Origin: Diphasiastrum complanatum
Taxonomy: Eukaryota; Streptophyta; Lycopodiopsida; Lycopodiales; Lycopodiaceae
Assembly: GCA_029204225.1 (NCBI GenBank)
Contig: CM055110.1
Location: 34,295,947-34,359,946, forward strand
Reading direction: 5' to 3'
Length of the DNA stretch: 64,000 nt
Shown here one piece after another: positions 9,568 to 22,239 of the stretch. Numbering within the stretch: position 1 is the first letter of the stretch; each line of letters opens with the position of its first letter. Both the position numbers and the translations under genes were made by a program. The notes under the pieces were generated by a model, which did no database searches, was not told the origin of the DNA, and saw nothing but the letters and a program-made list of their open reading frames with translations.

Positions 9568-12500
9568 TTAGCTACCAGCATGTTCGGTAAGAGTCCATGC
9601 ACAACCTCCTTTTGATGTCCTTCCTGAGAAGCGGGCATTGTTTTCTTTCCCTGCATTTGACTGCTGCCTCCTTGCACCCTCCTGCAGGGACCAGTCTTTT
9701 GATCCTGCCCATAACATTGCACAAAGAGATCTTTTCTTAAGCTTTGCTGATTACCTTGCACAAATTTTCTAAATACATTTTTTCGACGGCAAGTAGTTCG
9801 TAAGTTTAGGTGGACCATCAAAGCATTGTACGTTAATTTCAAGAATGTACCTACACTAAAAGAAAAGCTCTAACCTGATGAATTACTCCCAGGAGGTTGA
9901 AGAAATGACGCAGCCCATCCACGAAGTGTAAATCGCATAGCTCCGGTGGCTTCAGACTCTGTTGATTCCTCGGTCTTCAGATGTTTTGATGAGCTTTGAA
10001 TTCTAGATTGTGTTACCCTGTGTGGTGGACTTTTCTCTCCCCATATTGGCCATTCTCTTCTTGAGTTGGGGTCAAAAGAGGTGACTGTGATTTCCTTTTG
10101 AGGAGAACATGCATGCGATTGTGATTTAGAAGCAGTTCTGCCCTTCTGCCTGGCCACATCTGGCTTTTCTGCAATTATTTTTGTCTTTGACGAAACACCA
10201 ACTAAGGAACCTTTCTTTGATAACCTTTCATTTGCTTTGTGTGTAATAACCTTGCTCTCAGGTCTGCTTCTAGAGATGGACACTTTGTTAGATTTGTTCT
10301 TTTTTAAACTAGATGTTACATTTCTTACCTCCTGCAAAAGGTGTGGTAAGACCATAGTTTTCATGCCATATCCATCCAAAGTGTTGCTGGAATCTGCAGG
10401 TTGCTCTCTTTCTGTTGTAGTTCTCATGCTTTCACAATATATCGGCCACCCCACTTCTTCTGTTACTTTCTGTGAATAAAACTGTTGCCCTAACTGAGTA
10501 TTTCCTGTGCTCCTCATAGCCTTAGATCTTTCATAGAAGGACAAATCGAAACTTCCATCTTTGGGTTCTTCTGTTGTCAACTTCTGTGCATATGTTTTTG
10601 AGCTGATATCCAAACAATTTTTGATCTTGTTGCCCAAGAATGGAGAAAGAGACAGTGGAGGACTTGTTGGTTGGCTAGCCATTGAAGATAGCGATTGGAC
10701 ATGCGTATGGGGTGATGCTGATGAATTATTATGCTCCAATTGTGATCCAGAGGGTGGAAGCCGATACTCGGAGCTCCAAAGCCTCAAGTATATTGGAACT
10801 TCTCTAGGCTTCAATCACAAGACAAAATATGCATACAATCACTAGAAACTAGATTGTAGAACAGGGTTGACTTGCTCATGTTTTTGCTTGATCTTGAAGG
10901 AGATTTTTACAGGTTAAATGAAGCCATCCTTTCCATGTTGTAGAGCTTAAAAAGCATACAAGTAGTAGAAAATTGGTGCATTCAATCACCTTGGGAGGAG
11001 AGCCATTGTGCACAATCTCAGCTTTCCTTTCGCCCAAAACATGTGACAGATCATCTATTAGCATCAAAATTAGAAAGTTAGGCACACTATGTCAGAATGT
11101 CACCTACTCTTTTATTTAGATCTATGGGATGTTATCCTCCCTAGATTGTTGAAGTTAGACTTCGTGTTTTGGCTAGGTGTTAATGATGCCTTTCATGTGG
11201 TCTTGGCATCCTATGGTTCCTATGTGTGTTAGTCTCTCAAAGCGTTTAGAGGTAACTAGTAGCATGTTGTTGAACGCAAATAACAGTGAACAGCTACAGA
11301 AGCATGATATATCTATCAATGTTGTGTCTAGCAGGCACCCAACTTAACAAAGGAGACCTGCAATCTTCAACCTTATGACACAAAGTCTCAATTTATCAGC
11401 TCCATCATGCGCAGCGCCGCGGACCAAATGCTACAAAATCCCCACCCACTTCATCAGTTGCCAAGAGTAGGTGCATGTCTATTACACAATATTGCATCTA
11501 CAGTAGATTTCATATTTGCTCGAAGACCAATGTATTGAGTTTCTATCACTTCTCTGAAGGTGAAGGGCAGACTGAGCCATCTTGAAGGCTAGCACTCAAA
11601 AGCAAAGCCAAATTGGATCCTTGCTTCCTCCTACAAGAATAAGGAAATTTATATTTCACCATTTCAGCTTGCTCAAAAGCTAACTAGAAAACACAGCTGG
11701 TGGACGAAATGCACCACTAAAGGTAAAAGCACAAACTAGCTGGATGCAACTTGGATGAAGATTGTAACTGCATGTCCACTAATATAACAACAGTATATTG
11801 ATGTTTATGTCTAGTGCAGTACCCAACATAACAACAAAGACGTGCAACCTTTGACCCATGGAGTCCATACACACAGTCTTAGATTATCAACTCCATCATG
11901 CATAGCGTGGACTAAATGTTATGAAGTTGCTTTCAAAGCATGTTAATGTTAAGCATAAAAAGATCATGGGGCAGGCCAGTAGAAATGCACACAAACTAAT
12001 TGTTAGGATGTGTACCTGCAAAACATTCAAGAGTTACAAGCAGCATGTGTAGATAATCAACAAGAAAGAAAAAAACATTAGATTATGACGCACACACATG
12101 AACAGTTGTCAGCAAATCCTTCTCATATCATAATCTACTTCATACAATCGATTTGCATCATGCCAAGAAACCAGTCATTGCCTCAGAGGCTTTGCTACAC
12201 CAAGAATAGGAATTTCATTGGGTGATGACCTCCTGTCCTGGTCATGACCCGAGTTGCCCCTGGGGCCATGACCCCCACTACCTTTCAGCCTCAGCTGACA
12301 TAACTAACTAACTATTTAGTTCAAATCGTTCCTCTCGTTTTATCCTTCGCTAATTTGAGCTTAAAAGAACAATGACATAGGTCCAATAAAATCACCTGCC
12401 CTATGTGATGGCTCGCCTAACATGACCTCAGACATTGTCCGGATATCCATCTGCAAGTCCACATAAATAACTTGTAGCAAAGCTGTGGGACAACTTTCGC

Positions 12501-12889
12501 ACCATATCAAGCCTTGAGCTTGTCATAAAATGCTATATCCCACTTCATTTTTTAGGAAAACTTAAAGCAAATGCATGACTTGGACAAGGGAAAGAGCTTT
12601 TAGACCAAGTACCTTAAGTTCTGCAAGTTGTTCCAATGCAGAGCTTTTGAAACCTTTAAATTCTCCCAACAAAACTTGCTGGCATGATATTAGCTTTTGG
12701 AGTTCCTGCAACGAGTGGAGACAAACTACTTTTCTGGTTAGCTCATGCAGTGACCATATGATCATAGAAATCCACATACTACATCGTTTTGCAATCGCGT
12801 ACCTTATTTATTCGTTGTAACTGAAAACAAGGCGCTGTTTTAGGATCGTCACTTAATCTTATCTCACATGCCCCTGTTGTCATTGTTTT
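9568..12889 (-). CDS. intron-containing host gene, unrecognised coiled-coil protein (six exons assigned)
   Basis: Six minus-strand exons with GT-AG borders join in one frame: 12889-12803, 12705-12613, 12450-12396, 11054-10990, 10808-9875 and 9746-9568, ending at TAA 9568-9570. Splice phases match at every junction (0, 0, 1, 0, 1), which is unlikely by chance. The first two exons make an amphipathic, coiled-coil-like run (CFQLQRINK joined to ELQKLISCQQVLLGEF and SALEQLAELK). The large exon gives about 310 residues rich in Ser, Lys and Arg with little order (for example KKNKSNKVSISRSRPESK), suggesting a nuclear, possibly DNA- or chromatin-associated protein. The last exon adds a basic tail with GKENNARFSGR. 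I do not recognise the family. Upstream exons probably exist to about 14911. The assigned protein, about 470 residues, is therefore partial at its N-terminus. Confidence 0.6.
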
Positions 12890-14204
12890 CTGCAAGACAT
12901 TCACAGTGTAAATGGTCTCCTTTTCTCTCCGATCTCTTTAACAAGATATGTGGCTAGCTTAGTATTGTATCCCAATGATATTGTTGGCATTAGAAAAGAC
13001 TTAAAGATCTTTTAAATTGAAAAAGTCACCAGTTATAGTTATTTTGAACATTATCAATCACCTATAGAAGTTTTTGAAATCAGAAAAGCTTCAAATGGAT
13101 AACACATTCAAATTGAGGCTACAACCTACTTCCTTTTTGGAAGCCTAGTCCATTGTAACATTCTCAAACGACTCTATAAACTTGAGTTTTCTGCATCAAG
13201 TTGCTCAGGGTAGGTACTCTCAAGTTGAAGATTTGACTCTGAAGAGAGGGGGGGGTCGATTCTTGATATTTTAGGGGGAAAACTAGAAATAGCAAACATC
13301 ATTTTAGTTTTAAAATTCTTCATGAATTGGTCTGGGCCGTCTTCAGTGGGCCTCATAGTCAAGTTGGGAGTGACACCAAAAATAATAGCAGCTTCCACTT
13401 GGTTTTATATTCATTTTTTATCTACTTTTTAGATTGAATGGAGCATTTTCCTGGCCATATATATTATAAACGTGGAGGTTTGGATTTCCTTCAGTCAATA
13501 CTAAGAGCAAAAGTGTGAACTGCGGACACAAGTGGCCTCTGTAACATCATATTCCTGCAAATTTCTCGGTTCAGATAGCAACTTCTGCCCAGTTGTCTTT
13601 GGCAAGTATATGATACAGTCGGAATCAGCTTGAGAGCAATGAGCATATATATGTGATATTCATATTTGACCTTGTGGCTGCGTTAATATTACAAGAGAAA
13701 TTGCTTTGTACATTCTCCTTCCCATCTGACTAATATGCTCAGATTATCCTCTGCGACGAGAATCCCAAATTTAGGAGGAACTTACTCCGTATTGGCCACT
13801 TGCAGAAGGTATTTGTAGAATGACCTACATATTTGACACACCATTGTGTATGGTTCCATCAATTGCAAAGTGAATTATGTCTAAAATACTGGTTTGATCA
13901 GACGTCTTGCATATCAGCTTATGAAACTTTGAGTCTGTCCTAGTAGAGTCATCAAGTGGGAAAGATTTCAGCTTGGACATTTTCTACGAGTCTAATTTGA
14001 CATATTCTTATCTGCATCCTATGTTGCAATTGCTCCTCATATAGATATAGTAAATGTCTAATAAATAATGCTGTTAGGTAAAAAAGTAGGAACAAGCATT
14101 GGACCACATTGCCTTATTTGTATTTCATCAGAATATCACAGGCTGTGTGTTCAATTACGATTGATTCAACTTCATCATCTACAACACTTGATTGTCACAA
14201 GTAC

Positions 14205-14435
14205 CTGAATGGATCCAAAGAATCTTTTGGCAGGTTTTTCCCCAGACTTACTGTGTTCCACTTCAACAGGTGGCCAATCGAAATTCTTTGTTACGCTATT
14301 GTTTGTTAAAAAAAGATGCGATTTCAATTCTTTTGCGATCTGCTTCATAACTCTTTTGGTGCTGCGTTTCCTCCCTCGCAATTTTCTATAGCGTTGTGAT
14401 GAATCAGATGTATCAATGCCTTCAACTGCGACATG
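14205..14435 (-). CDS. probable upstream exon of the same gene (basic domain)
   Basis: The exon is preceded by an acceptor ttttcag and ends ...ATTCAG before a GTAC donor. It is 231 nt, phase 0 at both ends, and so compatible with joining to the exon at 12889. It encodes 77 residues with a strongly basic stretch (RYRKLRGRKRSTKRVMKQI) followed by KELKSHLFLTNN and NFDWPPVEVE. The basic run could be a nuclear localisation or DNA-binding segment. Further exons may lie between 13000 and 14200; open exon-like pieces are visible at about 13510-13670 and 13174-13380. Confidence 0.5.
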
Positions 14436-14830
14436 CTGAAAATTCTAAGACCCCTGATGCCATGTTATGCAATGACAAACAAAGTGCTTCAAGTACTTGG
14501 TTTCATCTGGACAGATTTTCTCATCCAGCTTGATCTTCGTTTTGCTTTTCATTGTTAGGTGGTAGACAAGGCATTGCCGCTGTTGCACAGGGGGGCTAAT
14601 GGGCGTGCTTCAACTTGGTTGGATAGGTGAAAATTCAAGCTTTCCATTTGCTTTGGTGGGTTTATTTGCCTATTGCATTATCGTTGAGGGAATGCTATAT
14701 TTGCGTACTTCAAGATCATTGAAGGAGGCTAGTCACTCAACAGAATCAGAAGATAAAAGCTTCAACAGCCTTTTTTAAAGACTGAGCTGAAACGTCAGGG
14801 TTCGCTGAGAAAGTACGCATCCTCGTCTAC

Positions 14831-14911
14831 AAGTAGCTTAGTAGAATGAGGTGGATTATCAGCATTGATCAGAGAGAACAGTTGTCCTCGGTTTGGCTGC
14901 ATGGCAATGAC
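14831..14911 (-). CDS. possible 5'-most visible exon of the same gene
   Basis: An acceptor ctgcag precedes 81 nt read as VIAMQPNRGQLFSLINADNP and onward to TKLL. It ends at a GTAGAC donor in phase 0, matching the next exon at 14435. An ATG within it (MQPNRGQL) could be the start. The alternative donor a few bases on (GC before GTACTT) would break the phase. No clear exon was found between here and 15700. Confidence 0.35.
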
Positions 14912-15725
14912 CTGCAGAATTACATGGTTTTGTTAAGTGTTGAGAGTCAATAGCACTAGCCATCTTTTTGCATCATAAGGACAAACGTACAAACCACAAC
15001 TTACGAGCATAAAACTTCAACTACCTTCTCAGAGCAATACAGTGGTATCCACAGAATGCCAATAGATCCCAGCATTGTCTTTATTAGACAAGAAAAGGCA
15101 AACCAAGTGCACTGACCATTCCTTCACCATGCCAATGCCTCCAACTTAAATTCAGGTGTATGTAAAGTAAGAAGCACAGCGATACCCAGAAACATTAAAA
15201 GATAAAAGGACTGCGACAGAGTTGCTTCTTGTTAAACTGATTGATTAGGCACAATCATCAAGTATGTCTTGAATGTGATCTTGCAGATTCTGATGCCGTT
15301 ATTTTGAGCCACAGTAAACTATAGACGCAACGTCACAATTTTCTTTCTACAATGGATACGCAGCAGGCACTGGTGCCAACTGAGAGTGCTCACAATTCAA
15401 AGTCTCGCAACCTTCGTCAACTCTACAGATGCTGATTGTGTTTTCCGAAGGCAAGATCCTCAAGCCTAGGCGTGATCATCAAGCGGAAATCATTCATGGG
15501 CTAATCTCCAATCTTCCTGCATGCTTCAATTCCAGCAGAAGCAACTCCGCTACGCAAAATGCTCAACTACGATCAGACAATCTGAAGGATTTCTACAAAA
15601 CCGGAGCTCAAGGTAAAAATTGCTTCAGGCTTAAGCTTCCAGGCAGGAAAAGAGGATGAGATAGATGTGTTTTATCTGATCTCAAGGCTTCCTGCCATCG
15701 CAATCTTAGCAACAACAAGGCCAGT

Positions 15726-15746
15726 GGATCGATCGATCGATGGATC
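15726..15746. repeat. short (GATC)n run
   Basis: Overlapping GATC units (GGATCGATCGATCGATGGATC) form a short self-complementary run beside the SINE tail. Confidence 0.7.
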
Positions 15747-15784
15747 GCGATCCCCAGGGGAGTGATGGCAAGAAAGGCAAGAAG

Positions 15785-15790
15785 AGAGAG

Positions 15791-15829
<39 letters not shown>

Positions 15830-16005
15830 TCTTCTTCTTTTTCTTCTTTTTTTTTAGGTTTTTTTTTAACTCCCTCCCATCAAATGCTTCTTGGTTTCAA
15901 GGGAGGCTCGAAACCAAGGGGAGACTTGAGGGAGACTTGAGGCTTGAACCTGAGACCAAAGAAATTTTGGATGTCAAGGTAACCAACTGAGCCAATCCCC
16001 GGTGG
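15785..16005 (-). mobile_element. tRNA-derived SINE
   Basis: On the minus strand an A box, TGGCTCAGTTGG (15994-15983), is followed 44 nt later by a B box-like GGTTCAAGCC (15950-15941). Together they form an internal RNA polymerase III promoter. A head ...CCACCGGGGAT precedes the A box. Downstream come a body of about 90 nt and a tail rich in A, GAA and GA (complement of 15793-15865). This is the organisation of a plant SINE mobilised by LINE enzymes. The B box differs from the canonical GGTTCGANTCC, so it is not an active tRNA gene. Target-site duplications were not found by eye. Confidence 0.6.
15793..15826 (+). repeat. (CT)17 tract at the SINE tail
   Basis: A CT run continues into CTT and T-rich sequence. 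It forms the distal end of the minus-strand SINE tail. Confidence 0.9.
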
Positions 16006-16679
16006 TTCCCTCCCATCAAATGCATCTTGGCTCCCTCCCATCAAATGAAATCATAGTATTTGAAATCCTTGGAGGTTCGTGCCTCCTTAGCACCCGACTA
16101 GTAGTTGTCACATGATGTGGAAACATGTGGGGGCTATGTCGCCCCATCTCTAAAATGCACTGCTCACCCCCGCACGTGGACCACACTCCCTCTCATCCAA
16201 ATATCGAATCCCCCCATCGGTGGTTCCTAGCCCCCTTGCCCAAGCCTACCTCTCGTAGTTGTTCAGATGTCCTTACGCCCCCATCATCCATACATCTAAA
16301 TTTTTTTATGACCAATCAACTCTCGCCATGTGGTCCGATCTACCCATCAGCCCGATCCAAACCCCTCGCAGTGCCAATAAGCAAGAGGGGATTATGTCGT
16401 CCCCCAACCATAGGCTTGTTAGAGAGCAAATCCAAAAGTGCTCATTGCAGCTTTAGATTACGGGCTTGGCAGGTGCAGTGGCAACATCTTGCCATGCATC
16501 TAAGTCTAAAGATACCTAACTTATCCAACAACCATGCCAACCCCCTTTCAAATTCAATCTCATGATGCATAGTCCCCTCCCTCCACATGAGATTCTCTAC
16601 ATGTTTCATCTCTCCTCCATTTTATTAGTTAAATTTGAAAAGCCTCTTTTGATTGCCCATTGGAGTTAGATGGTAACTC

Positions 16680-16890
16680 AATTTCTTGAGCAATGAGGCT
16701 AGGTGTAAAAAAATTCACTTGAGTTGCCCCTACATGGTAAAGGGTCCTTGCCAACTCATCTGCCACATGGTGGCAACTCAAGCATAAATGGGGAAGGCCC
16801 TTTTTTGTACCTATAGACCAATGACTTGTTGGACTCCCTAATTTGAACCACCCAAACTCAAGGAATATCACATCACACGAGGCCAAAGTC
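16680..16890 (-). repeat. dispersed repeat, copy 1 (relative at 60940-61110)
   Basis: The minus strand reads GAGTTGCCACCATGTGGCAG, then a segment ending GGCAAGGACCC, then GTAGGGGCAACTCAA. The plus strand at 60970-61040 carries TTGCCACTATGTGGTAG, GGCAAGGACCC and TAGGGGCAACTCAA in the same order. The GAGTTGCC/GGCAACTC ends are inverted, as in small non-autonomous elements. No coding sequence. Confidence 0.6.
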
Positions 16891-17404
16891 ACTCTCTTTC
16901 ACAAGGTCTACTAACTCCTAAGGGCAAATCTAACTCAATATCAATTTTTCACCTTGCCTTGCAAAGGCAATACTATGTGTTGAGGTCGGTCAATGGAGTT
17001 TGGAAACAAGTCAACGTTAAAGGATACCCTATGGTGGCATCATAAAATTTTAAGGCCTGAACCTTGGTTGAGGGCTAAACTAACATGCATCTATTCTCAT
17101 TAAAAAGTTCATACACAAAAGCATGCAAACAATGCATGATGCATAAGACCAAAAAAGCAGAGACTTGAGATTAATGTGGTGCTCTACTAATCATGCATGG
17201 TATTATGAAATTTATGTCAGAAGTCTGATGAAGCATGTCTTGAGTGGAGAATCAAGATCTGGAGATCGCTATGATATGGCCTATTGTCATTGTTATGCTG
17301 AAAGGTAAAGGTTATTATCTAGCTTAGTTCGAATGTCCGATGGAGAATGCCTTGAGTGGAGGATAATGATCCAAATATGCTTTGATATTGCACGAAGAAT
17401 GTAT

Positions 17405-17580
17405 TCCACACCACCGGTGTGGCAGTGGTGGTGGCCCACAGGTCTAAGGGTGGTGGGCAATGATAGCATTGTTTTGAAAAAAAAGCGCTATCATTGCCCA
17501 TCTCCATTAGATGGTCATTGCACCACCACCACCACTGCACCACCGTATTTTGCTGTGGTGGTGCAAAACACGCTGCTCTA
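17405..17580. mobile_element. hairpin (MITE-like) repeat
   Basis: A perfect 13-bp stem (GGGCAATGATAGC at 17455-17467 with its complement at 17487-17499, 19-nt loop) is flanked by further complementary CCACC/GGTGG arms (about 17419-17435 with 17522-17543). The overall fold is a long imperfect stem-loop with no ORF of interest. That suggests a MITE, but no target-site duplication was identified. Confidence 0.55.
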
Positions 17581-17927
17581 ATATTGCCTAAGGTTGTTGT
17601 AAAGTTTATGTTGGATATCTTATGAAGCTTAATTTTTGTGAGATACTCTTCTGGTGAGCAATAGAAGACTAATACAGATGAAGAAGATGTAGTGACAACA
17701 CTCCTGTGGGTTTCAGATAAGGGCTAGACATAGATAGTTGTGGCAATGGACTTTACATCTGCGCAATGCCAAGTCTTCAATTTTTTCTGTGTTTTTGATG
17801 CACCTCCAGAGGTAGAATTTGCTTTTGCATCCATATTTTTGTCCAGAATTCTCGTCCTGGAGTAAAGGCGTCATCGATTCTGTCCAGAATCTACCAGAGA
17901 TTAAAATCTTAGACATGCCATTACGCA

Positions 17928-18020
17928 GGGGAAGGTCTGAACCCCTCGGGGCTTGTGCAGGTCGGGCCCTGCCCTCGGGCAAGGGCCCTCGGGGCAGGGC
18001 CTTCCCCCCCCCCCCCACAA
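17928..18020. repeat. GC-rich palindromic segment ending in a C run
   Basis: GGCCCTGCCC at 17965-17974 pairs perfectly with GGGCAGGGCC at 17992-18001. Outer GGGGAAGG and CCTTCCCC can also pair. A run of 13 C follows. Its GC content is far above the AT-rich surroundings. Confidence 0.7.
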
Positions 18021-18149
18021 CACAACAACACGTATCTTCTAAGCCTCCTAATAATACTACACTAGATGTTACTTCGTTGCTTGAGAATGAGACCACATGA
18101 CCAATAGTGATGAGTGAAAAGGCAGATGGCGTATTGGAAGGATTCAAGG

Positions 18150-21130
18150 AGCCACTTGGTACCTACAATAGACAGGTAGTCGGCTTATGATATGAGCAAA
18201 CCCTTGATGCTTGTAAGAGAAACAATGGTAGAGCAATTGGAAGAGAGGCAAAGCGATTGGCCCTATTCAAGCTCGGTTGTCATTCTAGATCTGATTTGGA
18301 ACTTAAATTTGTGGTAGTTACAGTTGTGGTGTTAATTTTAAGCAAACAAGAGTGGCGCAATACTATGTGTGTGTACTCTTGGATCGCCAATCTTGATATT
18401 ACTAGAAAAATTAATGTTGCAGTTTGAAATTCTCTTAATATTGTATCTTTGTCTCTTGATGCTACAACATGAGCTTTCTTCAGATAAAACATGGCATGCA
18501 TGAAGATGGGCTCCAAGGCCAATGGCTATCAAAGAAAAGACCAGACTTGGTAAAAGTTTTCCTCGCACCATACCAAACATTCAAGTCTACTTTACAATTT
18601 TGTGGTCTCTTCATATCTATAGTCGTATGCATTGTGACAATGTTTCTTATGATGGTATGTGGAGTTCAGGTTTTGTAGGAAAGGACTTTCCAATGATATC
18701 ATCATCGAAGTGGAGAAAATGCCATTTCATATACACAAGGATGACCACTGCATGGCCCTCTTTCGTTCTAATAATGTTGTAAAATTTCACTTTTGCCACG
18801 AAGATATGTCTTAGTGAGAGTCGAGAGTGATGTCCGATGAAGGAATGAGACATGAATTATTCTTAGAGGCTTTGATCAAGCTAGTTTGTGTCAACGGCTC
18901 TGGTGCACAAGGGTGAGTCAATGGTGACTCTATGTATGGGCGACAACAAAGTGTCCATCACTTGATTGTGTGCAGTCACGATTCAGAAATCGATTAATCA
19001 GTTTTGCAATAATTGGTATGAAAGCCAATGATTCATATGTACAAGATGCACACATTCTACTTTAATTTTTACAAGTTTTTTTTTTTTTTAAAATATTGAT
19101 TGTTTGAATTCCATAGCTAAGACTGAGTCTTAAGTTCTTATGTTTTAAAAAGTTTGGAAAAAAAAAGCTAGGAAAATGTTGGTTTTTGCCATGTTATGGC
19201 ATGTTATAATCCTTTGTTAGGTAGAAAATAGGATAAGCTCGTATTCCCTCAAGAAGTTGAAGTTGATAAGCTAAAGAATCAGCTCTCTTAATTATCTTAA
19301 AAAGTCCACTATACCTTCAAGTTGTAAACAGTTTATAGTGGTTCATATTAAGGGAGATCTTTTACGATCCACGTAATGTTTTGCTCTATTTTAAGCACTT
19401 TGAACATTTCCACGTGCAGTTAATTGCAACACTTTTCATTTTCAACAAAAATTCTACAACTTTCTAAAACCGTATCCTCTTAGTTATTTCAAAAATAGGT
19501 GATCTAGGTTGGACACCATACATAAGCATAAACATACTAAAATTGTGGATGAATGCTCTTGCAAGCAATCTCAATTCAGGGAATGCTTAATTTTCCATTG
19601 ACTTCACTTATGAGAAACACATGCACAAAGCACGTCCTCCATAGTCTGATTAGTTCTCTCCATCTGCCATATGATTCAAGATGATCAAAAGAATTAAACT
19701 AAGTGAAGTCTCTAGTTCCTCGAATACTGATGAGCAAAAGTGTCCACTGAAATATTCGACAAGAATTTCAATGCGAAATCACGAAATAAATTTTTAATTT
19801 ATGTTCAAGCGTCTAGAAATCCTTCAATATGAAGATGTCAAAATTTGATAGCCATAAACTCCATAGAAATATGATGTCCATCAAATTTTCAAGCTATCAA
19901 TGCTTGCAAAAACTAGCTGGGTTGACATGTTTGTCGAAATTCAACAACTAATGTGGCCATCAAACTTTGACGAATATTACCAAAATTTTGAATTCAACAA
20001 CTTGTACACGTCCAATGAACAAAGAGACACCGAAGGCGAAACATATATCTATCAAAATCTGACGGATCTTAAATTTGCCAAATTGCAATGAATTGAAATA
20101 TGGATAATTTTTTTTTGTTTATGAATATTTCAAAAAATAGCAATATCATTTCATCAACAAATTACATTCTTGAAGCAACTTGTGTGGTGAGCTACATTCT
20201 TGAACTTAGGGTTCACATTCTTGGCAAAGATTGGAGATGTGATGATTCGTTGTATTCTACAAAATGAGGTACATTATAAATCTTTGATATTTTCATTCTA
20301 TGCTACTCATTTTTGGCATTTGGAATCTAAGTTGTGCATTCTAGACAATTTTGGCAAACTACATTATGCATTCAATGATTTGAAATTTGAATTAAACACT
20401 CAATGCATCAAAATTTACATTATATAAATAGGTACTAATTTGAAATATTCTACACTATGCTTTTTTTAAAATTTACAAATAAGCTTGAAGGTTTTAATAT
20501 TTTTCATACATGTCGAATTTCAAAACTATATTATGCATACTTGTTGAATTTCAAAACAAAATAATGCATACTGATTAAAATTTTAGATGGACAAGAAGAA
20601 GATATTTCAAAATGCAATAATGTAGTATTCCATCTCTTTCTCTTTGTTCATTAGATTTGTTGTAGAATGCTATGAAGTTTGGAACGAACCGAGCTATAGG
20701 AAGATCGGCTTCCATACGACGTCCACAAATAGCCAAGAATTAGGATTAGGAGCAAATTTCCCATTCCCCTACATGGATTGCTTATAGTTTTAATCCTCCA
20801 ATTGGACGTAGCTTAAACTTTGAAAGATGTAGCTAGTGACAAATTGCCGCTTCTCCCATCGAAGAGGTTAGTCTAGTCTTTATATCACCCTCTTCCCCAT
20901 AGGATCGATTCCCGATCTCCCTATACTACAAAAAAGTTGATCCTTCCTTTTTACTTGTCCATAGCACTCTAGCAGAAGTAGATATGGCGCCTTGATACAT
21001 GTTACTTCTGATGATTGCTCTAGGAAAAGTCAAAAACCCCAAAAACATATAGCATATCACTAGATATGCCCTAGGAGGATTAAAACCCATAAACATCAAA
21101 AATACTGAAAATATAAAAATAGTTCTACCC
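18150..21130. other. AT-rich region with no recognisable gene
   Basis: No ORF with recognisable motifs or good splice structure was found. The part at 20640-20920 may be LTR-like leader of the gypsy remnant that follows, but no primer-binding site is visible. Confidence 0.45.
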
Positions 21131-21139
21131 TCACGCCTA

Positions 21140-22080
21140 GATTTGAATGCAATTACGATCAGGAAAAAGAGTCGCAAGACACCTCGACCTCCACAATCTA
21201 TAGCATCTTGCGAATCTAGCGTGTTAGAGATTGTAGACCCAGCACAACTAGTTCCCCCATTGGTAGCTCCCATTATGACAAACATTGAAAATGCCCTAGC
21301 CCACAACAGGGGTAGTTATCAAAGTTTAACAACCAAGGTGACCCTACCAGGTTCCTCAAAATGTACGTGGACAACGACAAGTCTACGTGCCGCTCTACAA
21401 GGATTGTGGGTATAAAAAAATTGCTCGTATCTAGACTATCTTGTCAAGAAGGAGAGAAATACTAAAGGTGGACCATCTACACTAGTGAATATGTTAAGCA
21501 TGGAATTCCAAAAGGATAATGAAAGAACCCCCTTGTATGTTGTAACTTGATCCCAAAAGCCAAACGCACTGGAACCAATACTAGAATCTTCAAGGGAAGC
21601 TAGTAGAGGTTCAACTAGGTCATTATATTTGGGAGAGTATCTTAGCCCCACAATAAAGAAAGAAAAATTCAGGAGAATAAAGAAGTGAGTGGAAGTAGAA
21701 CATGCTAGATACCAGCAAGAGAGAGATAAAGAGAAAGTAAGACCTAATTCCATCCCGACTTCCGACCAAATCCCCACCAGAGAATCCGTAAGCTCTACAA
21801 TGAAAACAACCATTCCAAAGGCAGCACCCAATTGAACCTCATGTCAGTAAGCCCAGGTCGCATTCTTGAATTTTCTTCTTGTATCGGCCGAGACTCTTAA
21901 CGACACACAAGATGCCCATTTGGACATAGCCTCACCCTCTCGCACCTCGCACTAGTTAAGAATGAGCTAGAAATTACCAATCTCCATGCTAGGTATATGG
22001 CTTCAGCCGAAGCGGGTACAACCCTCGAGCAAATGATTGTTGTCAAGGATCAATCCAATGACTCAGTATACTCAGCTAAG
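21140..22080 (+). pseudogene. gypsy gag remnant, copy of the element at 53.8-56.6 kb
   Basis: The plus strand reads ...PIMTNIENALAHNRG (about 21255-21310), nearly identical to MANIENALAHNRG on the minus strand at about 56590-56625. Further on, the stretch 21430-21660 matches the minus strand at 55050-55290 in order (KGGPS, LVNMLSM, REASRGSTRSLYLGEY-type sequence). Many stops and an internal deletion between the two matching parts show decay. A region at 21870-22080 looks like a helical gag segment. Confidence 0.65.
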
Positions 22081-22239
22081 CATGGCTCCTACCAACAATC
22101 TTACTCTTGAAAATGATATCTCTATCTTCTTGAATTACTCTCACTCTCTCTCAAGTTCTTCAATTTTGAGAAATCAGATTATCTGATACAATGAATTTTG
22201 TAGTTCACACATTATTGCCTTATTATGATTTATTGCACA

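Noticed and set aside
9568-14911. Assignment to a meiotic recombination-initiation gene (PRD3/PAIR1-like) or PHS1-like gene
   Set aside because: Only loose coiled-coil and basic-region resemblance. No diagnostic motif was aligned with confidence, so no symbol is given.
15941-15994. Functional tRNA gene
   Set aside because: A and B boxes are present, but no cloverleaf or acceptor stem forms around them. The context is that of a SINE.
17713-18147. 144-residue minus-strand ORF
   Set aside because: It spans the GC-rich palindrome and C run and has no coherent protein features.
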